Assembly: GCA_002709835.1 (NCBI GenBank)
Contig: PAQX01000086.1
Location: 1-53,129, forward strand
DNA length: 53,129 nucleotides
Direction of reading: 5' to 3'
Origin: Deltaproteobacteria bacterium
Lineage (GTDB): Bacteria; Myxococcota_A; UBA9160; UBA4427
Shown here: one piece after another, positions 8,299-17,218 of the stretch
Layout: each line of letters starts with the position of its first letter
Numbering within the stretch: the first letter of the stretch is position 1
The notes under the pieces: model-generated
What the model was told of the DNA's origin: nothing
Database searches by the model: none
Seen by the model: only the letters and a program-made list of their open reading frames with translations
Made by a program: the position numbers and the translations under genes

Positions 8299-9150
8299 AT
8301 GAGTGAATTCCTGCCGAAGGTGCTGCAACTCAAACGACGAGACGATGGCGCCTATCAAGCGCCTCACCCGGAGTTCGACCCGGAAGGTCGTGGCGTCGTC
8401 TTCAGTGGTCAGCTGCTCGCGCAGATGATCATGGCCGCAGACGCGGAGCTCGGAACTACGCTCGAGGTGAAGTCGATCCAGGCGATCTTCTCGCGGACGG
8501 GGACCTACGAAGCACCGCTGACGCTCCGCACCGAGACGACCCACGCCGGTCGATCCTTCGGAAGCGTCACGGTCACTGCGCATCAGGGAGACCGTCTCCT
8601 GTCGCGCGGGCTGCTTCTCCTGAGTTCGGACGAGCCGGATCTGATTCGCCACGGCCCCGCGCTCGATCCCGCGCCCGCGCCGCCCGAGGGCCTCGAGGTC
8701 GACGCGCGCTCCCAGTGCTTTCCCGGTGCCGAGTCGCGCACGATCCCGGAGCCGGACGCGTTCGCGACGGATGGAACGCCCCTGCTCGCGTTTTGGCTCC
8801 GTCATCCGGAGGGGCTGCCGTCGACCGCCGCCCAGCAGGCCGTCCTGGCCTGGTCTCAACCCGGCGAGATCATCGGTCTCGCGCTTCGGCCCCACTCGGA
8901 AAAGGTTCGGATCGAGGATGCCCACCGCACGCTCTCGACGGGCGTCATCGCGCATACGATCCACTTCCAGGACCGCTTTGACCTCGCCGACTCAGTCTTC
9001 GTCCAGCAAGCCGCGACGGTGGCCGGCCGCGGTCGGGTCTATGGCGAAGGCCGCGTCTTCGATCGGGCAGGGCGACTCGTCTCGACCTTCTCGCAGGACA
9101 GCATGGTTCGCGCGGCGCCCCAGCCGATCGATCCGAAGAAGGGGCTCTGA
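8299..9150 (+). CDS. TesB-like acyl-CoA thioesterase (double hotdog)
   Basis: Predicted 283-aa thioesterase with two hotdog repeats. The first (about 10-115) carries FSGQLLAQMIMAAD and the strands ending in SRGLLLLSSDEPD. The second (about 160-275) carries HTIHFQDRFDLADSVFVQQ and the C-terminal GEGRVFDRAGRLVSTFSQD, a common TesB C-terminal motif. It would hydrolyse acyl-CoA to free acid plus CoA, acting as a release valve during degradation of bulky CoA esters. ATG 8299 follows GGGAGAAG; a longer frame begins at 8260 but is not needed. Divergent from the DECR-like gene and upstream of an SDR on the same strand. Confidence 0.85.
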   Translation: MSEFLPKVLQLKRRDDGAYQAPHPEFDPEGRGVVFSGQLLAQMIMAADAELGTTLEVKSIQAIFSRTGTYEAPLTLRTETTHAGRSFGSVTVTAHQGDRLLSRGLLLLSSDEPDLIRHGPALDPAPAPPEGLEVDARSQCFPGAESRTIPEPDAFATDGTPLLAFWLRHPEGLPSTAAQQAVLAWSQPGEIIGLALRPHSEKVRIEDAHRTLSTGVIAHTIHFQDRFDLADSVFVQQAATVAGRGRVYGEGRVFDRAGRLVSTFSQDSMVRAAPQPIDPKKGL

Positions 9151-9283
9151 GCCCGCGGGCGTCCTTGCGGACCGGAATCGCGTCAGCGACGCTGCGAATC
9201 CGCCTGCGCCGTTTCGAGGGCGGGGACACAGTCGAAGCACGAGGTCGCGATCTGTTCGACCTGCGTGCCAAAGGGAGAGAGCC

Positions 9284-10057
9284 ATGCAGATCAGGGACTC
9301 GGTCGCGATCATCGTCGGCGGCGCTTCGGGCATGGCCCGGGCGACGGCGGAACTCCTCGCCGAAGAGGGCGCCCGCGTCGCGATCTTCGATCTCGCCAGC
9401 TCGAAGGGCGAAGAAGTCGCAGGAACGCTCCCCGGAGATGCGATCTTCCGCGCCATCGACATCATGGACTACGACGGCGTCGGGACCGCGATCGAAGAGG
9501 TCTTCGGTCATTACGGCGCCCTCCACATCGGTGTGAACCTTGCCGGCGGGCAGATCGGGGGCCCCGCGCGGACCTTCAGCAAGAAGGGCCCGCACGACCT
9601 CGACAACTTCGCAAAGACCCTCGAGCTGAACACCGTCGGAAGTTTCAACTTCCTGCGACTCTGTGCCGAGCAGATGGCGAAGAACGAGCCGAACGATGAC
9701 GCCGAGCGCGGCTGCGTGATCAGCACCGCTTCGATCGCTGCCTTCGAGGGGCAGATCGGCCAGGTGTCCTACGCCGCGGCGAAGAGCGCAATCGCCGCGA
9801 TGAGCTTCGTGGCCGCGCGGGATCTCGGAAACATCGGCATCCGCGTGAACGCGATCGCGCCCTCCCTCTTCAACACGGGCCTCGTCCAGCAGGCACCGCA
9901 GGAGATGAAGGACGCCCTCGTCGCGGGCGCGGCCTTTCCGAACCGCATGGGGGAGCCGCGCGAGTACGCGCTCCTCGCCAAGGCGATCATCGAGAACCCG
10001 ATGCTGAATGGCGGCACGATCCGTCTCGACGCCGCGCAGCGATTCGGTCCGCGTTAG
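9284..10057 (+). CDS. SDR dehydrogenase, 3-hydroxyacyl-CoA dehydrogenase type II-like
   Basis: Classical SDR of 257 aa with cofactor loop GGASGMARA, acidic Asp at the end of strand 2 (IFDLAS, NAD preference) and the SYK set: STASIAAFEG, then Tyr-Ala-Ala-Ala-Lys in VSYAAAKSA. It resembles HSD10/3-hydroxy-2-methylbutyryl-CoA dehydrogenases (segment GQIGQVSYAAAKSAI, NTVGSFNFLRLCAEQM), so oxidation of a hydroxyacyl-CoA or hydroxysteroid is likely. ATG 9284 has AAGGGAGAG upstream. It follows the thioesterase by 133 bp on the same strand and converges with another SDR gene 12 bp away. Substrate unproven. Confidence 0.88.
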   Translation: MQIRDSVAIIVGGASGMARATAELLAEEGARVAIFDLASSKGEEVAGTLPGDAIFRAIDIMDYDGVGTAIEEVFGHYGALHIGVNLAGGQIGGPARTFSKKGPHDLDNFAKTLELNTVGSFNFLRLCAEQMAKNEPNDDAERGCVISTASIAAFEGQIGQVSYAAAKSAIAAMSFVAARDLGNIGIRVNAIAPSLFNTGLVQQAPQEMKDALVAGAAFPNRMGEPREYALLAKAIIENPMLNGGTIRLDAAQRFGPR

Positions 10058-10069
10058 TCGAGAAGGGGG

Positions 10070-10816
10070 TCAACCGAGCTCGAGTCCGGGGATCGGCGCT
10101 GGGGCGACCGCCTCGGCCGGCGCGTTCGCGAGCACCTTCATCCGGACCTCGCCGTTTTCGCCGGTGGTCCAGAGGCTCGCGATCTCCTGGGCGATCACGC
10201 TCGGGTCCATCATCTCCGCTTCGCTTTCCATGAAGTCGGGGACGATGTTGGTCTGCACGCCACCGGGGCAGATCGCGCAGATTCGCTGAGGACGACCCTG
10301 CATCTGGAGCTGACTCGCCATCGCCCGAACGAGCCCGATTACGCCGTGCTTGGTCATCGAGTATGCGACGTCGGCGCCGAACCCGACGAGTCCGGCGATC
10401 GAGGCGGTCGCGACGATCGCGCCGGTCTCGGCGAGCCGGGGGAGGGTCTCGCGGATGCCGAACGCGACGCCGTCGAGGTTCACGCCGACGATTCGCCGAT
10501 ACTGGTCGTAGGTGATCGCGAGGAAGTCGGAGGCCTCTGCGGGCGCATCCCGGGGCGCACTCATCACGCCCGCGTTCAGTGCGACGAAGTCCCAGCCGCG
10601 GGCAGGCGATTCGAGGGACTTCCAGGCTGCGAGATCCGCGACGCTCATCTCGACCGCGCTCGCCCGCCCGCCCGCTGCGATCGCATCGAGCGTCCCTCCG
10701 TCGACGTCGGCGAGGGTGACCCGCGCGCCGCCCTCGATCGCGAGTTCGGCAAGGGCCCTGCCGATCCCCGAGGCCGCGCCGGTGATCAGGATCTGCTTGC
10801 CGTCGAGTCCGATCAT
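10070..10816 (-). CDS. SDR family NAD(P)-dependent oxidoreductase
   Basis: Classical SDR of 248 aa: loop TGAASGIGRALA at about 11-22, Asp after strand 2 (TLADVDGG, NAD preference), LNAGVM replacing NNAG, TASIAGLVG with the catalytic Ser, and YSMTK (YxxxK). Length is normal. Two ATG codons (10825 and 10816) are close together; 10816 (MIGLDGKQ) is preferred because AAGG sits 9 nt upstream, while it abuts 10825 with no spacing. Substrate unknown. It faces away from the acyl-CoA dehydrogenase gene, with a 124 bp shared upstream region. Confidence 0.85.
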   Translation of the reverse strand: MIGLDGKQILITGAASGIGRALAELAIEGGARVTLADVDGGTLDAIAAGGRASAVEMSVADLAAWKSLESPARGWDFVALNAGVMSAPRDAPAEASDFLAITYDQYRRIVGVNLDGVAFGIRETLPRLAETGAIVATASIAGLVGFGADVAYSMTKHGVIGLVRAMASQLQMQGRPQRICAICPGGVQTNIVPDFMESEAEMMDPSVIAQEIASLWTTGENGEVRMKVLANAPAEAVAPAPIPGLELG

Positions 10817-10940
10817 GTCTTCCATCCTTCTACGAGTGTCGTGAGCCGCCCCTCTTCTGGACCGTGGGTTCGTCCGAAGCGCCGGCGGCTGCGGTAGGGT
10901 CGCAGGTTCAGGAAAAGCAATCCAACGAAAGGAAGCACCC

Positions 10941-12227
10941 ATGGCATGGGATTTCTCGACCGAGCCCGAATTTCAGGAGAAGCTCGACTGGATCCAGCAG
11001 TTCTGTGAGGAGAAGGTCGAACCCCTCGGCTACCTCTTTCCCCACGCGGTTCGCCTTCCGGATCCCGCCGTTCGCGCGTACGTTCGCGATCTCCAGCAGG
11101 ACGTGAAGGATCAGGGCCTCTGGGCGCTCTTCCTCGATGAGGAGCTCGGTGGTCCCGGCTTCGGTCAGCTCAAGCTCGGCCTGGTGAACGAGATCCTCGG
11201 TAAGTATCCGGCGGCCCCCCAGCTCTTCGGCGCCGCCGCACCGGATACCGGCAACATGGAGATGCTCGCCGCCCACGGAACTGACGAGCAGAAGAAGCGC
11301 TGGCTGGAGCCGCTGCTCGCGCAGGAAATGTTCTCGGCGTACTCGATGACCGAGCCCCAGGGTGGCTCGGATCCGAAACTCTTCAAGACCCACGCCGTCA
11401 AGGACGGCGACGAGTGGGTGATCAACGGCGAGAAGTGGTTCACCTCTGCGGGCCGCGTCGCCGACATCCTCTTCGTGATGTGCACGAACGGGATGTTCGT
11501 GGTGCCGCGGGATACGCCCGGCGTCGAGATCATGCCCGAGCCGCGCAACCACAATCACATCTTTTACCGGGACGTCCGCGTTCCCCTCGACCACCTCCTC
11601 GGTCCGGAGAACGGGGCCCACGTGCTGGCTCAGCGCCGCCTCGGCGGCGGGCGGATCCATCACGCGATGCGGACCATCGCCCAGTGCAAGCTGGCTTTCG
11701 ACATGATGTGCGAGCGCGCGCTCTCCCGTGAGTCGCATGGCGCGATCATCTCGGACCATCAGATGGTGCAGGAGAAGATTGCCGAGTCCTACGCGAAGCT
11801 GAAGATGCTCCGGCTCTACGTACTCGAGACGGCCTGGAAGATGGACCAGACCTCGGGACGCGAGACCCGAACCGACATCGCCGCCGTGAAGTTCACGATG
11901 GCGCGGGTTCTGCGCGAGATCTCGTTCGATGCGCTTCAGATCCACGGTTCGCTCGGCACGACGGACCTGACCCCGCTCTCGGCCATGTACAACAAGGCGC
12001 CCGAGATGGGCCTGGCCGACGGCGCGGACGAAGTCCACAAGGCGACGGTCGCTCGCCGCGTGCTCCGTGACTACCTGCCCCACGAAGGCAACTTCCCCCG
12101 CGAGTTCATCCCGTACAAGGAAGAGCAGGCGTGGGAGAAGATGGAGACCGTCTTCTCGCTGAACCCGGAACTGCGTGAGTCGGCCGAGAAATGGAAGGCC
12201 TACCGCGAGAAGCGCGGCCGCCGCTAG
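10941..12227 (+). CDS. Acyl-CoA dehydrogenase family protein
   Basis: Flavoprotein of 428 aa that would introduce a 2,3-double bond into an acyl-CoA, passing electrons to ETF. Seen: N-terminal helical domain (1-125), the FAD/substrate motif YSMTEPQGGSDP (about 135-146), GEKWFTSAG in the beta domain, and the C-terminal helical domain with FDALQIHGSLGTTDLTP. It resembles the ACAD10/11-like clade, common in steroid, cholate and fatty-acid catabolic regions. The catalytic base cannot be placed with certainty by eye. ATG 10941 follows AAAGGAAG. The CoA-transferase gene follows on the same strand after 250 bp. Confidence 0.92.
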   Translation: MAWDFSTEPEFQEKLDWIQQFCEEKVEPLGYLFPHAVRLPDPAVRAYVRDLQQDVKDQGLWALFLDEELGGPGFGQLKLGLVNEILGKYPAAPQLFGAAAPDTGNMEMLAAHGTDEQKKRWLEPLLAQEMFSAYSMTEPQGGSDPKLFKTHAVKDGDEWVINGEKWFTSAGRVADILFVMCTNGMFVVPRDTPGVEIMPEPRNHNHIFYRDVRVPLDHLLGPENGAHVLAQRRLGGGRIHHAMRTIAQCKLAFDMMCERALSRESHGAIISDHQMVQEKIAESYAKLKMLRLYVLETAWKMDQTSGRETRTDIAAVKFTMARVLREISFDALQIHGSLGTTDLTPLSAMYNKAPEMGLADGADEVHKATVARRVLRDYLPHEGNFPREFIPYKEEQAWEKMETVFSLNPELRESAEKWKAYREKRGRR

Positions 12228-12398
12228 TCACGATTCCGGAGAGCTGGGCGCGTCCCGGATTCCGGAAGCAGGAAAACGCCGAGGGCGCGCTGGAAGCCCT
12301 TTCGATCCAGGGTCCCCGAGGGCATTGCCACGGTTGCCTTTTCAGGGCGTGCCGCCCGGCTCGGGAACGGTTAAGTTGTGCGCCGTCCGAATTACGAG

Positions 12399-12416
12399 AC
12401 GGTCCGTACCGTTTTT
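12399..12416 (+). terminator. Possible weak intrinsic terminator after the acyl-CoA dehydrogenase
   Basis: A short hairpin GACGGT-CCGT-ACCGTT (with one G:T pair) is followed by a run of five T. The stem is only 6 bp, and it lies 170 bp after the upstream stop and 60 bp before the CoA-transferase start, so it might instead be part of that gene's leader. Confidence 0.3.
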
Positions 12417-12477
12417 CCCGTGGCCGCCGATCGGCCCGGATCCGACTCCCCAACCACCCCCACCGGAGTGACGACCC

Positions 12478-13713
12478 ATGAGCGACAACAAGAATCTTCT
12501 GTCCGGCGTCCGCGTGATCGAGTCGAGCCTGCTCGGCCCGGGCCACGTGGCCACCTTCTTCGCCGACCTCGGCGCCGACGTGATCAAGGTCGAGCCGCCG
12601 TCGGGCGACTACATCCGCGCCATGACCTGGCCGATCGTCGAGGGTGTCTCTCTCCTCCATCTCCATACCCACCGCGGCAAGAAGAGCATCACGCTCAACC
12701 TGAAGAGCGATGAGGGCAAGCAGCTCTACAAGGATCTCGTCGCTTCCGCCGATGTCGTCGTCGAGGCGATGCGCCCCGGCTCTCTCGCGAAGCTCGGTCT
12801 CGGCTACGAGGACCTGAAGAAGGTGAACCCGAAGATCGTCTTCGCGACGCTCTCCGGTTACGGCGCGACCGGTCCCTACAAGGACATGCCGAGCCACGGA
12901 ATCGCCTACGACACCTGGTCGGGCATCGTCCAGCCGCTGACCGACGAGAAGGGCTTCAAGCGGATCCCGCCCACGATGCCGAACGTCGGAATCAACGTCG
13001 GCCCGATGGTCGGCGCGATCGCGATCCTCGCGGGCGTCATCAAGGCGCGCGAGACGGGCGAGGGCTGCGAGATGGAGATGGCTCAGTCCGACGCCTCTGC
13101 GTACATGGACTGGTACCGGATCGAGTCCGAGCGCGCGTACCTCCGCCCCGAGAGCGAAGTCACGGGCAACCCGTCCGACGACTACGTCCGCCGACCCGCC
13201 GGCCTCGCCGGCATGTGGGAAGGCGTTCGCTACCAGGCCTACGAAGCCAAGGACGGCCACGTTCTCTTCATGGCCTCCGAGCAGGCGTTCTGGAAGAACT
13301 TCTGTGAGGGCACGGGCCGCATGGACCTCTTCGAGAAGTGGCCGGGCAGCAAGTATGCGGACCACGCGCGTGGCAACGAGGAGCTTCAGGCCGAGCTCAA
13401 GGAGGTCTTCATGACGAAGACCTGCAACGAGTGGCTCGACTTCGCGACGGAGCACAACACGACGATCGCGCCTTTCAACACGCCGGCCAACATCGGTGAC
13501 GACCCGCAGTTCCAGCACCGCATGGGCTTCTACCCGACGGAGGAGGTCGGCTGCGAGCAGCTCCCGCTGCCGGTCTACGTGAACGGCTCGCTGCCGCCGT
13601 GCCCGACCATGGCGCCGACGCTCGGCGAGAACACCGATCAGGTGCTCGGCGACGTGCTGGGCAAGAGCGCCGAGGAGATCGCGAAGCTGCGCGACGACGG
13701 CGCGCTCGGCTAG
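12478..13713 (+). CDS. CaiB/BaiF-type (family III) CoA-transferase
   Basis: Family III CoA-transferase of 411 aa, moving CoA from a CoA ester to a free carboxylic acid so that it can enter beta-oxidation. The N-terminal segment GVRVIESSLLGPGHVATFFADLGADVIKVEPP shows the family signature (split here only by description: GPGHVATFFADLGADVIKVE). The R-G-K-K-S-I-T-L-N-L motif and a catalytic Asp candidate in MAQSDASAYMDW (about residue 203) are present. ATG 12478 has a CGGAGTG upstream. It sits downstream of an acyl-CoA dehydrogenase, which suggests both act on the same substrate. A strong terminator follows. Confidence 0.93.
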   Translation: MSDNKNLLSGVRVIESSLLGPGHVATFFADLGADVIKVEPPSGDYIRAMTWPIVEGVSLLHLHTHRGKKSITLNLKSDEGKQLYKDLVASADVVVEAMRPGSLAKLGLGYEDLKKVNPKIVFATLSGYGATGPYKDMPSHGIAYDTWSGIVQPLTDEKGFKRIPPTMPNVGINVGPMVGAIAILAGVIKARETGEGCEMEMAQSDASAYMDWYRIESERAYLRPESEVTGNPSDDYVRRPAGLAGMWEGVRYQAYEAKDGHVLFMASEQAFWKNFCEGTGRMDLFEKWPGSKYADHARGNEELQAELKEVFMTKTCNEWLDFATEHNTTIAPFNTPANIGDDPQFQHRMGFYPTEEVGCEQLPLPVYVNGSLPPCPTMAPTLGENTDQVLGDVLGKSAEEIAKLRDDGALG

Positions 13714-13744
13714 CTCGATCGCTCTTCTTTCGAGCGGATGAAAG

Positions 13745-13786
13745 AACGCCCGGCTTCCTTCCTTGGAAGCCGGGCGTTTTCTTTCC
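13745..13786. terminator. Strong bidirectional intrinsic terminator
   Basis: Perfect 14-bp inverted repeat AACGCCCGGCTTCC / GGAAGCCGGGCGTT (13745-13758 and 13765-13778) with a 6-nt loop TTCCTT, followed by TTTTC TTTCC on the plus strand and preceded by GAAAG (T-rich on the minus strand). It lies between two convergent genes and can stop both. Confidence 0.92.
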
Positions 13787-13811
13787 GGGCTCGGCGCTCT
13801 CGGAGCGCGGC

Positions 13812-14675
13812 CTAACGTCGGCCGTCGTCGATCACGCGGTAGATCCGCGCCATGTCCTGGGCGACGAGGCCGGCGGCGGGGAGGGCGATCCCGCTCTTCC
13901 GGCCGAGCTCGAGGGCGTGGGCGAGATCTTTCTCTGCGGTGTGCATCTGGAGTCGGACGAAGTCCTGGAACCCGTCGGAGGCAGCGGCCTCCGGGGGCAT
14001 CTCGATGCTCGACAGGAAACGCTGCTGCATCTGCGAGAGCTGGCCGTTCGACTTCACCGCTTCCACGAAGGCGTTCGTGTCGAGTCCCGAGGCCTTCGCG
14101 AGTCGGTAGGACTCCGCGATCGCGGCCCAGTTCACGTAGGTGAGCAGGTTGACCGCAAGCTTGAGCTTCGCGCCCGAGCCGAGCGGGCCCGCGTGCATGA
14201 CGCTCTTCCCATAGGCCTCCAGCACGGGGCGCGCCTGCTCGACGAGCGCCTCTTCGCCGCCGACGAGCATGGTGAGGTCGCCCGTCTCCGCAGCCGCCCG
14301 GCCGCCAGTCACGCACGCGTCGATCAGACCGATGCCCCGGGCTCTCGCCGCGGCCTCCATCTTCTCGATCGTGTCCGGCTGGACCGTGCTGTGAATCAGG
14401 ATGATCGATCCTTCGGCCATGCCGTCGAGGGCTCCGCCTTCGCCGAGGAGGACGGCCTCGACGTGGGCATCCGCCGGGACGCAGATCGAAAGGACCTCGG
14501 CGTGCTCGCCCACCTGTCGGCAGCTCGTTCCCGCGGTTGCGCCGCCTTCGGCGAGCTCCTGGACCGGGACCGGGTTCAAGTCGTAGACGCAGGCATCGAA
14601 GCCGTTCGGTGCGAGGATGCCGGCCATCGCGCCGCCCATGTCTCCGAGTCCGATGAAGCCGATGCGGGTTGCCAT
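13812..14675 (-). CDS. NAD(P)-dependent beta-hydroxyacid dehydrogenase (3-hydroxyisobutyrate dehydrogenase family)
   Basis: 287-aa member of the beta-hydroxyacid dehydrogenase family. The Rossmann loop GFIGLGDMGGAMA is at 6-18, the substrate-binding segment DACVTGGRAAAETG at about 118-131, and the catalytic Lys is in GSGAKLKLAVNLL at about 165-177. These landmarks match 3-hydroxyisobutyrate, tartronate-semialdehyde and related dehydrogenases, but the specific substrate is not determined. The ATG at 14675 is preceded by AGAGGA about 9 nt away. Convergent with the CoA-transferase across the terminator; the thioesterase gene lies upstream on the same strand (gap 49 bp), so they may be cotranscribed. 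Confidence 0.88.
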   Translation of the reverse strand: MATRIGFIGLGDMGGAMAGILAPNGFDACVYDLNPVPVQELAEGGATAGTSCRQVGEHAEVLSICVPADAHVEAVLLGEGGALDGMAEGSIILIHSTVQPDTIEKMEAAARARGIGLIDACVTGGRAAAETGDLTMLVGGEEALVEQARPVLEAYGKSVMHAGPLGSGAKLKLAVNLLTYVNWAAIAESYRLAKASGLDTNAFVEAVKSNGQLSQMQQRFLSSIEMPPEAAASDGFQDFVRLQMHTAEKDLAHALELGRKSGIALPAAGLVAQDMARIYRVIDDGRR

Positions 14676-14724
14676 TGGGGGATTCCTCTCTTGGTTTGGC
14701 GGCCAGGCCGCGGGGATGATCGAT

Positions 14725-15147
14725 TCAATCGTTGCGGGGGAGAACGTAGGTCCCTTGGGCCGTCGAGACGAGGCGGTCGGGCGCATCGTCCATCCAGATC
14801 CGAACCGTCCCGATCACCATCGTGCGGCCTGCCTTCTCGAGCTCCGCGCGGGCGTAGGCGCGCTGGCCCTGTGCGGGACGAAGGAATCGGATCGAGAGAT
14901 CGGACGTGAGCGCCATCGGTTCGATCCGCCCGAGCGCGCCGAAGGTCAGGTACCAGAGGACGAGGTCCGCCAGGGCGAACTGGGTCGGTCCGGAAACGAG
15001 TCGACCCGGGCGAAGGGCGCTCTGGTCGACCTCGTGAACGGCGACGGCATGGGTCGGTGAGATCTCGAGGCAGCGGTTCCGCGACTGCGCCCCGGTCTGC
15101 TCGATCGCGGACTCGACTTCTTCGGGAGTGAGGGTGAATTCAGCCAT
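14725..15147 (-). CDS. PaaI-like hotdog thioesterase
   Basis: Single-hotdog protein of 140 aa, probably an acyl-CoA thioesterase. The motif GRLVSGPTQFALADLVLWY corresponds to the PaaI helix motif (GxxxHGGxxAxLAD), with the usual His replaced, and the strand run LTSDLSIRFLRPAQG and MVIGTVRIWMDD follows. The start is uncertain: ATG 15147 (MAEFTL) looks like the natural N-terminus but has no clear ribosome binding site, and ATG 15174 would add nine residues. Upstream of the hydroxyacid dehydrogenase on the same strand. Confidence 0.75.
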   Translation of the reverse strand: MAEFTLTPEEVESAIEQTGAQSRNRCLEISPTHAVAVHEVDQSALRPGRLVSGPTQFALADLVLWYLTFGALGRIEPMALTSDLSIRFLRPAQGQRAYARAELEKAGRTMVIGTVRIWMDDAPDRLVSTAQGTYVLPRND

Positions 15148-15283
15148 CGCGAGAAAGAAGCGCGCTCGGCCCATTCTGTCGATCCGAAGGATATCGGCGC
15201 TGCATTGCTATTCTGCAAGCCACGGCCGCGTCGTCCGTCGGCGGGCGGTGGATCGGTGGCCGCAAACCGGGAGCGCCTCGAAC

Positions 15284-15451
15284 ATGGACCTCGTCAAGAT
15301 CCTCCTCTCGATCTTCCTGCCGCCGGTCGCCGCCTTTCTCCAGGTCGGCTTCAGCCTGCACTTCTTCGTGAACATCGTTCTGACTCTGCTCGGCGGCCTG
15401 CCCGGCATGGTCCACGCGCTCTGGCTCGTGGTGACGAAGAAGACCGGCTAG
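15284..15451 (+). CDS. Pmp3/YqaE family small membrane protein
   Basis: 55-aa proteolipid-like protein with two transmembrane helices (about 5-22 and 26-48). The segment LLSIFLPPVAAFLQVG, then FFVNIVLTLLGGLPGMVHA, is diagnostic for the Pmp3/YqaE (UPF0057) family, where it affects membrane potential and salt or stress tolerance. The ATG at 15284 lies in an open frame that begins earlier but without homology; GGGAG is upstream. It precedes the BVMO gene by 107 bp and is probably an independent unit. Confidence 0.88.
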   Translation: MDLVKILLSIFLPPVAAFLQVGFSLHFFVNIVLTLLGGLPGMVHALWLVVTKKTG

Positions 15452-15558
15452 TCGACGGCCGATCCGTCGCTTCGACGCGCGCGCCGTGCCCGGGCTAGGC
15501 TTGGGGATCCGGGCTCGTGAACGACGAGCTGCGTGACGAACGAGCGGGCGGAAGAGAC

Positions 15559-17208
15559 ATGACCGAAGGAACCCGAGACGAGGGCGCGCGCTTCGACGCG
15601 ATCATCGTCGGTGCCGGCTTTGCCGGTCTCTATATGAGCCAGCGCCTGCGCGAGGCCGGCAAGACCTGTCGCGTCTACGAGACGGGGGCCGACGTGGGCG
15701 GGACCTGGTACTGGAATCGCTATCCCGGCGCGCGCTGCGATGCCGAAAGCCTCGCGTATTCCTTCTCCTTCTCGCCCGAGCTCGAGCGTGAGTGGGAGTG
15801 GAGCGAGCGCTACGCGACCCAGCCGGAGATCCTGCGCTACCTGGGGCACGTCGCCGATCGCTTCGACCTCCGCCGCGACATCCGCTTCGAGCGTCGCGTC
15901 GAGACGGCCCACTATGACGAAGCCGCGAGAGAGTGGACCGTGACCACCGACGGCGGGGACTCGGCTCGGGCTTCGGTCGTCGTGATGGCGACGGGCTGCC
16001 TCTCGGTTCCTCTCGTCCCGCAGATCGCCGGGCTCGGCGACTTCTCGCGGCCCCACTACTACACGGGCGCCTGGCCTCACGAAGGCGTCGACTTCTCCGG
16101 CCAGCGGGTCGGCGTGATCGGGACGGGTTCCTCCGCGATCCAGTCGATTCCGATCATCGCCGAGCAGGCGGACCAGCTGACCGTCTTCCAGCGCACGCCC
16201 AACTTCAGCGTCCCCGCCCACAATCATCCCCTCGATCCGAAGTGGGTGGCGGCCTTCAAGGAGAACTACCGCGAGCACCGGCGTCTTCACAGGCTCGGCC
16301 TGGCGTCGGGCTTCGGGGATCTCGATATCGAGCCGAAGGAGTTCGAGTCGCTCTTGACTTCGGCCCTCGAGCCCGATGAGGCCGATTTCGAGAAGACCTG
16401 CGAGCAGTTCTGGCAGATGGGCGGCGCGATGTTCCTGCGCGTCGCCGAAGACATGATGATGAACGAGGAGGCGAATGCCCGGGTCGCCGACTTCGTCCAC
16501 CGCAAGATCCGCGAGGTCGTGAAGGATCCCGAAACCGCCGAGGTGCTCTGTCCGCGCTCGTACCCGCTGGGGACCAAACGTCTCTGTGTCGACATCGACT
16601 ACTACGCGACCTACAACCGCGACAACGTCCGCCTCGTCGACCTCCAGAAGTCTCCGATCGAGCGGATCAGCGAGACCGGTGTCCAGCTCGGTGGCGCAGC
16701 CGGAGACGAGATCGAGCTCGACGCGCTCGTTCTGGCGACGGGCTTCGATGCCATGACCGGCGCGCTCGCGAAGATCGACATCCGTGGAGTCGGCGGCGGC
16801 ACGCTCTGCGACAAGTGGGCCGCGGGCCCTCGGGCCTACCTGGGCTTCATGGTTTCGGACTTTCCGAACCTCTTCACGATCACGGGGCCGGGCAGCCCCT
16901 CGGTACTCTCTAACATGGTCATCTCGATCGAGCAGCACGTCGATCTCGTGATGGACTGCCTCGCCGAGATGGAATCCCGTGGCGCGAAGGTCGTCGCTGC
17001 CGACGGCGAAGCGGAAGAGGGTTGGGTCGCCCACGTGAACGAAGTCGCGTCCGCGACGCTCATGGAGAAGGCCGGGTCGTGGTATCTCGGCGCGAACGTC
17101 CCGGGTAAGCCGCGGGTGTTCATGCCCTACGCGGCCGGGGTCGGCGTGTATCGGGAAGTCTGCGAGGGCGTCGTCGCCGACGGGTGGCGGGGCTTCTCCT
17201 TCGCCTGA
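15559..17208 (+). CDS. Flavin-containing Baeyer-Villiger-type monooxygenase
   Basis: 549-aa FAD/NADPH enzyme that would insert oxygen next to a ketone to give an ester or lactone. FAD loop GAGFAG at 18-23, GADVGGTWYWNRYPGARCD (the type I BVMO segment) at about 47-65, and the NADPH loop GVIGTGSSAIQ at about 180-190. The BVMO fingerprint (FxGxxxHxxxWP) appears at 162-173 as FSRPHYYTGAWP, with Arg for Gly and Tyr168 for the central His. ATG 15559 is preferred over the upstream GTG 15517; GGAAGAG precedes it. Convergent with the crotonase gene. The ketone substrate is unknown. Confidence 0.88.
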   Translation: MTEGTRDEGARFDAIIVGAGFAGLYMSQRLREAGKTCRVYETGADVGGTWYWNRYPGARCDAESLAYSFSFSPELEREWEWSERYATQPEILRYLGHVADRFDLRRDIRFERRVETAHYDEAAREWTVTTDGGDSARASVVVMATGCLSVPLVPQIAGLGDFSRPHYYTGAWPHEGVDFSGQRVGVIGTGSSAIQSIPIIAEQADQLTVFQRTPNFSVPAHNHPLDPKWVAAFKENYREHRRLHRLGLASGFGDLDIEPKEFESLLTSALEPDEADFEKTCEQFWQMGGAMFLRVAEDMMMNEEANARVADFVHRKIREVVKDPETAEVLCPRSYPLGTKRLCVDIDYYATYNRDNVRLVDLQKSPIERISETGVQLGGAAGDEIELDALVLATGFDAMTGALAKIDIRGVGGGTLCDKWAAGPRAYLGFMVSDFPNLFTITGPGSPSVLSNMVISIEQHVDLVMDCLAEMESRGAKVVAADGEAEEGWVAHVNEVASATLMEKAGSWYLGANVPGKPRVFMPYAAGVGVYREVCEGVVADGWRGFSFA

Positions 17209-17218
17209 GTGCCACGGC

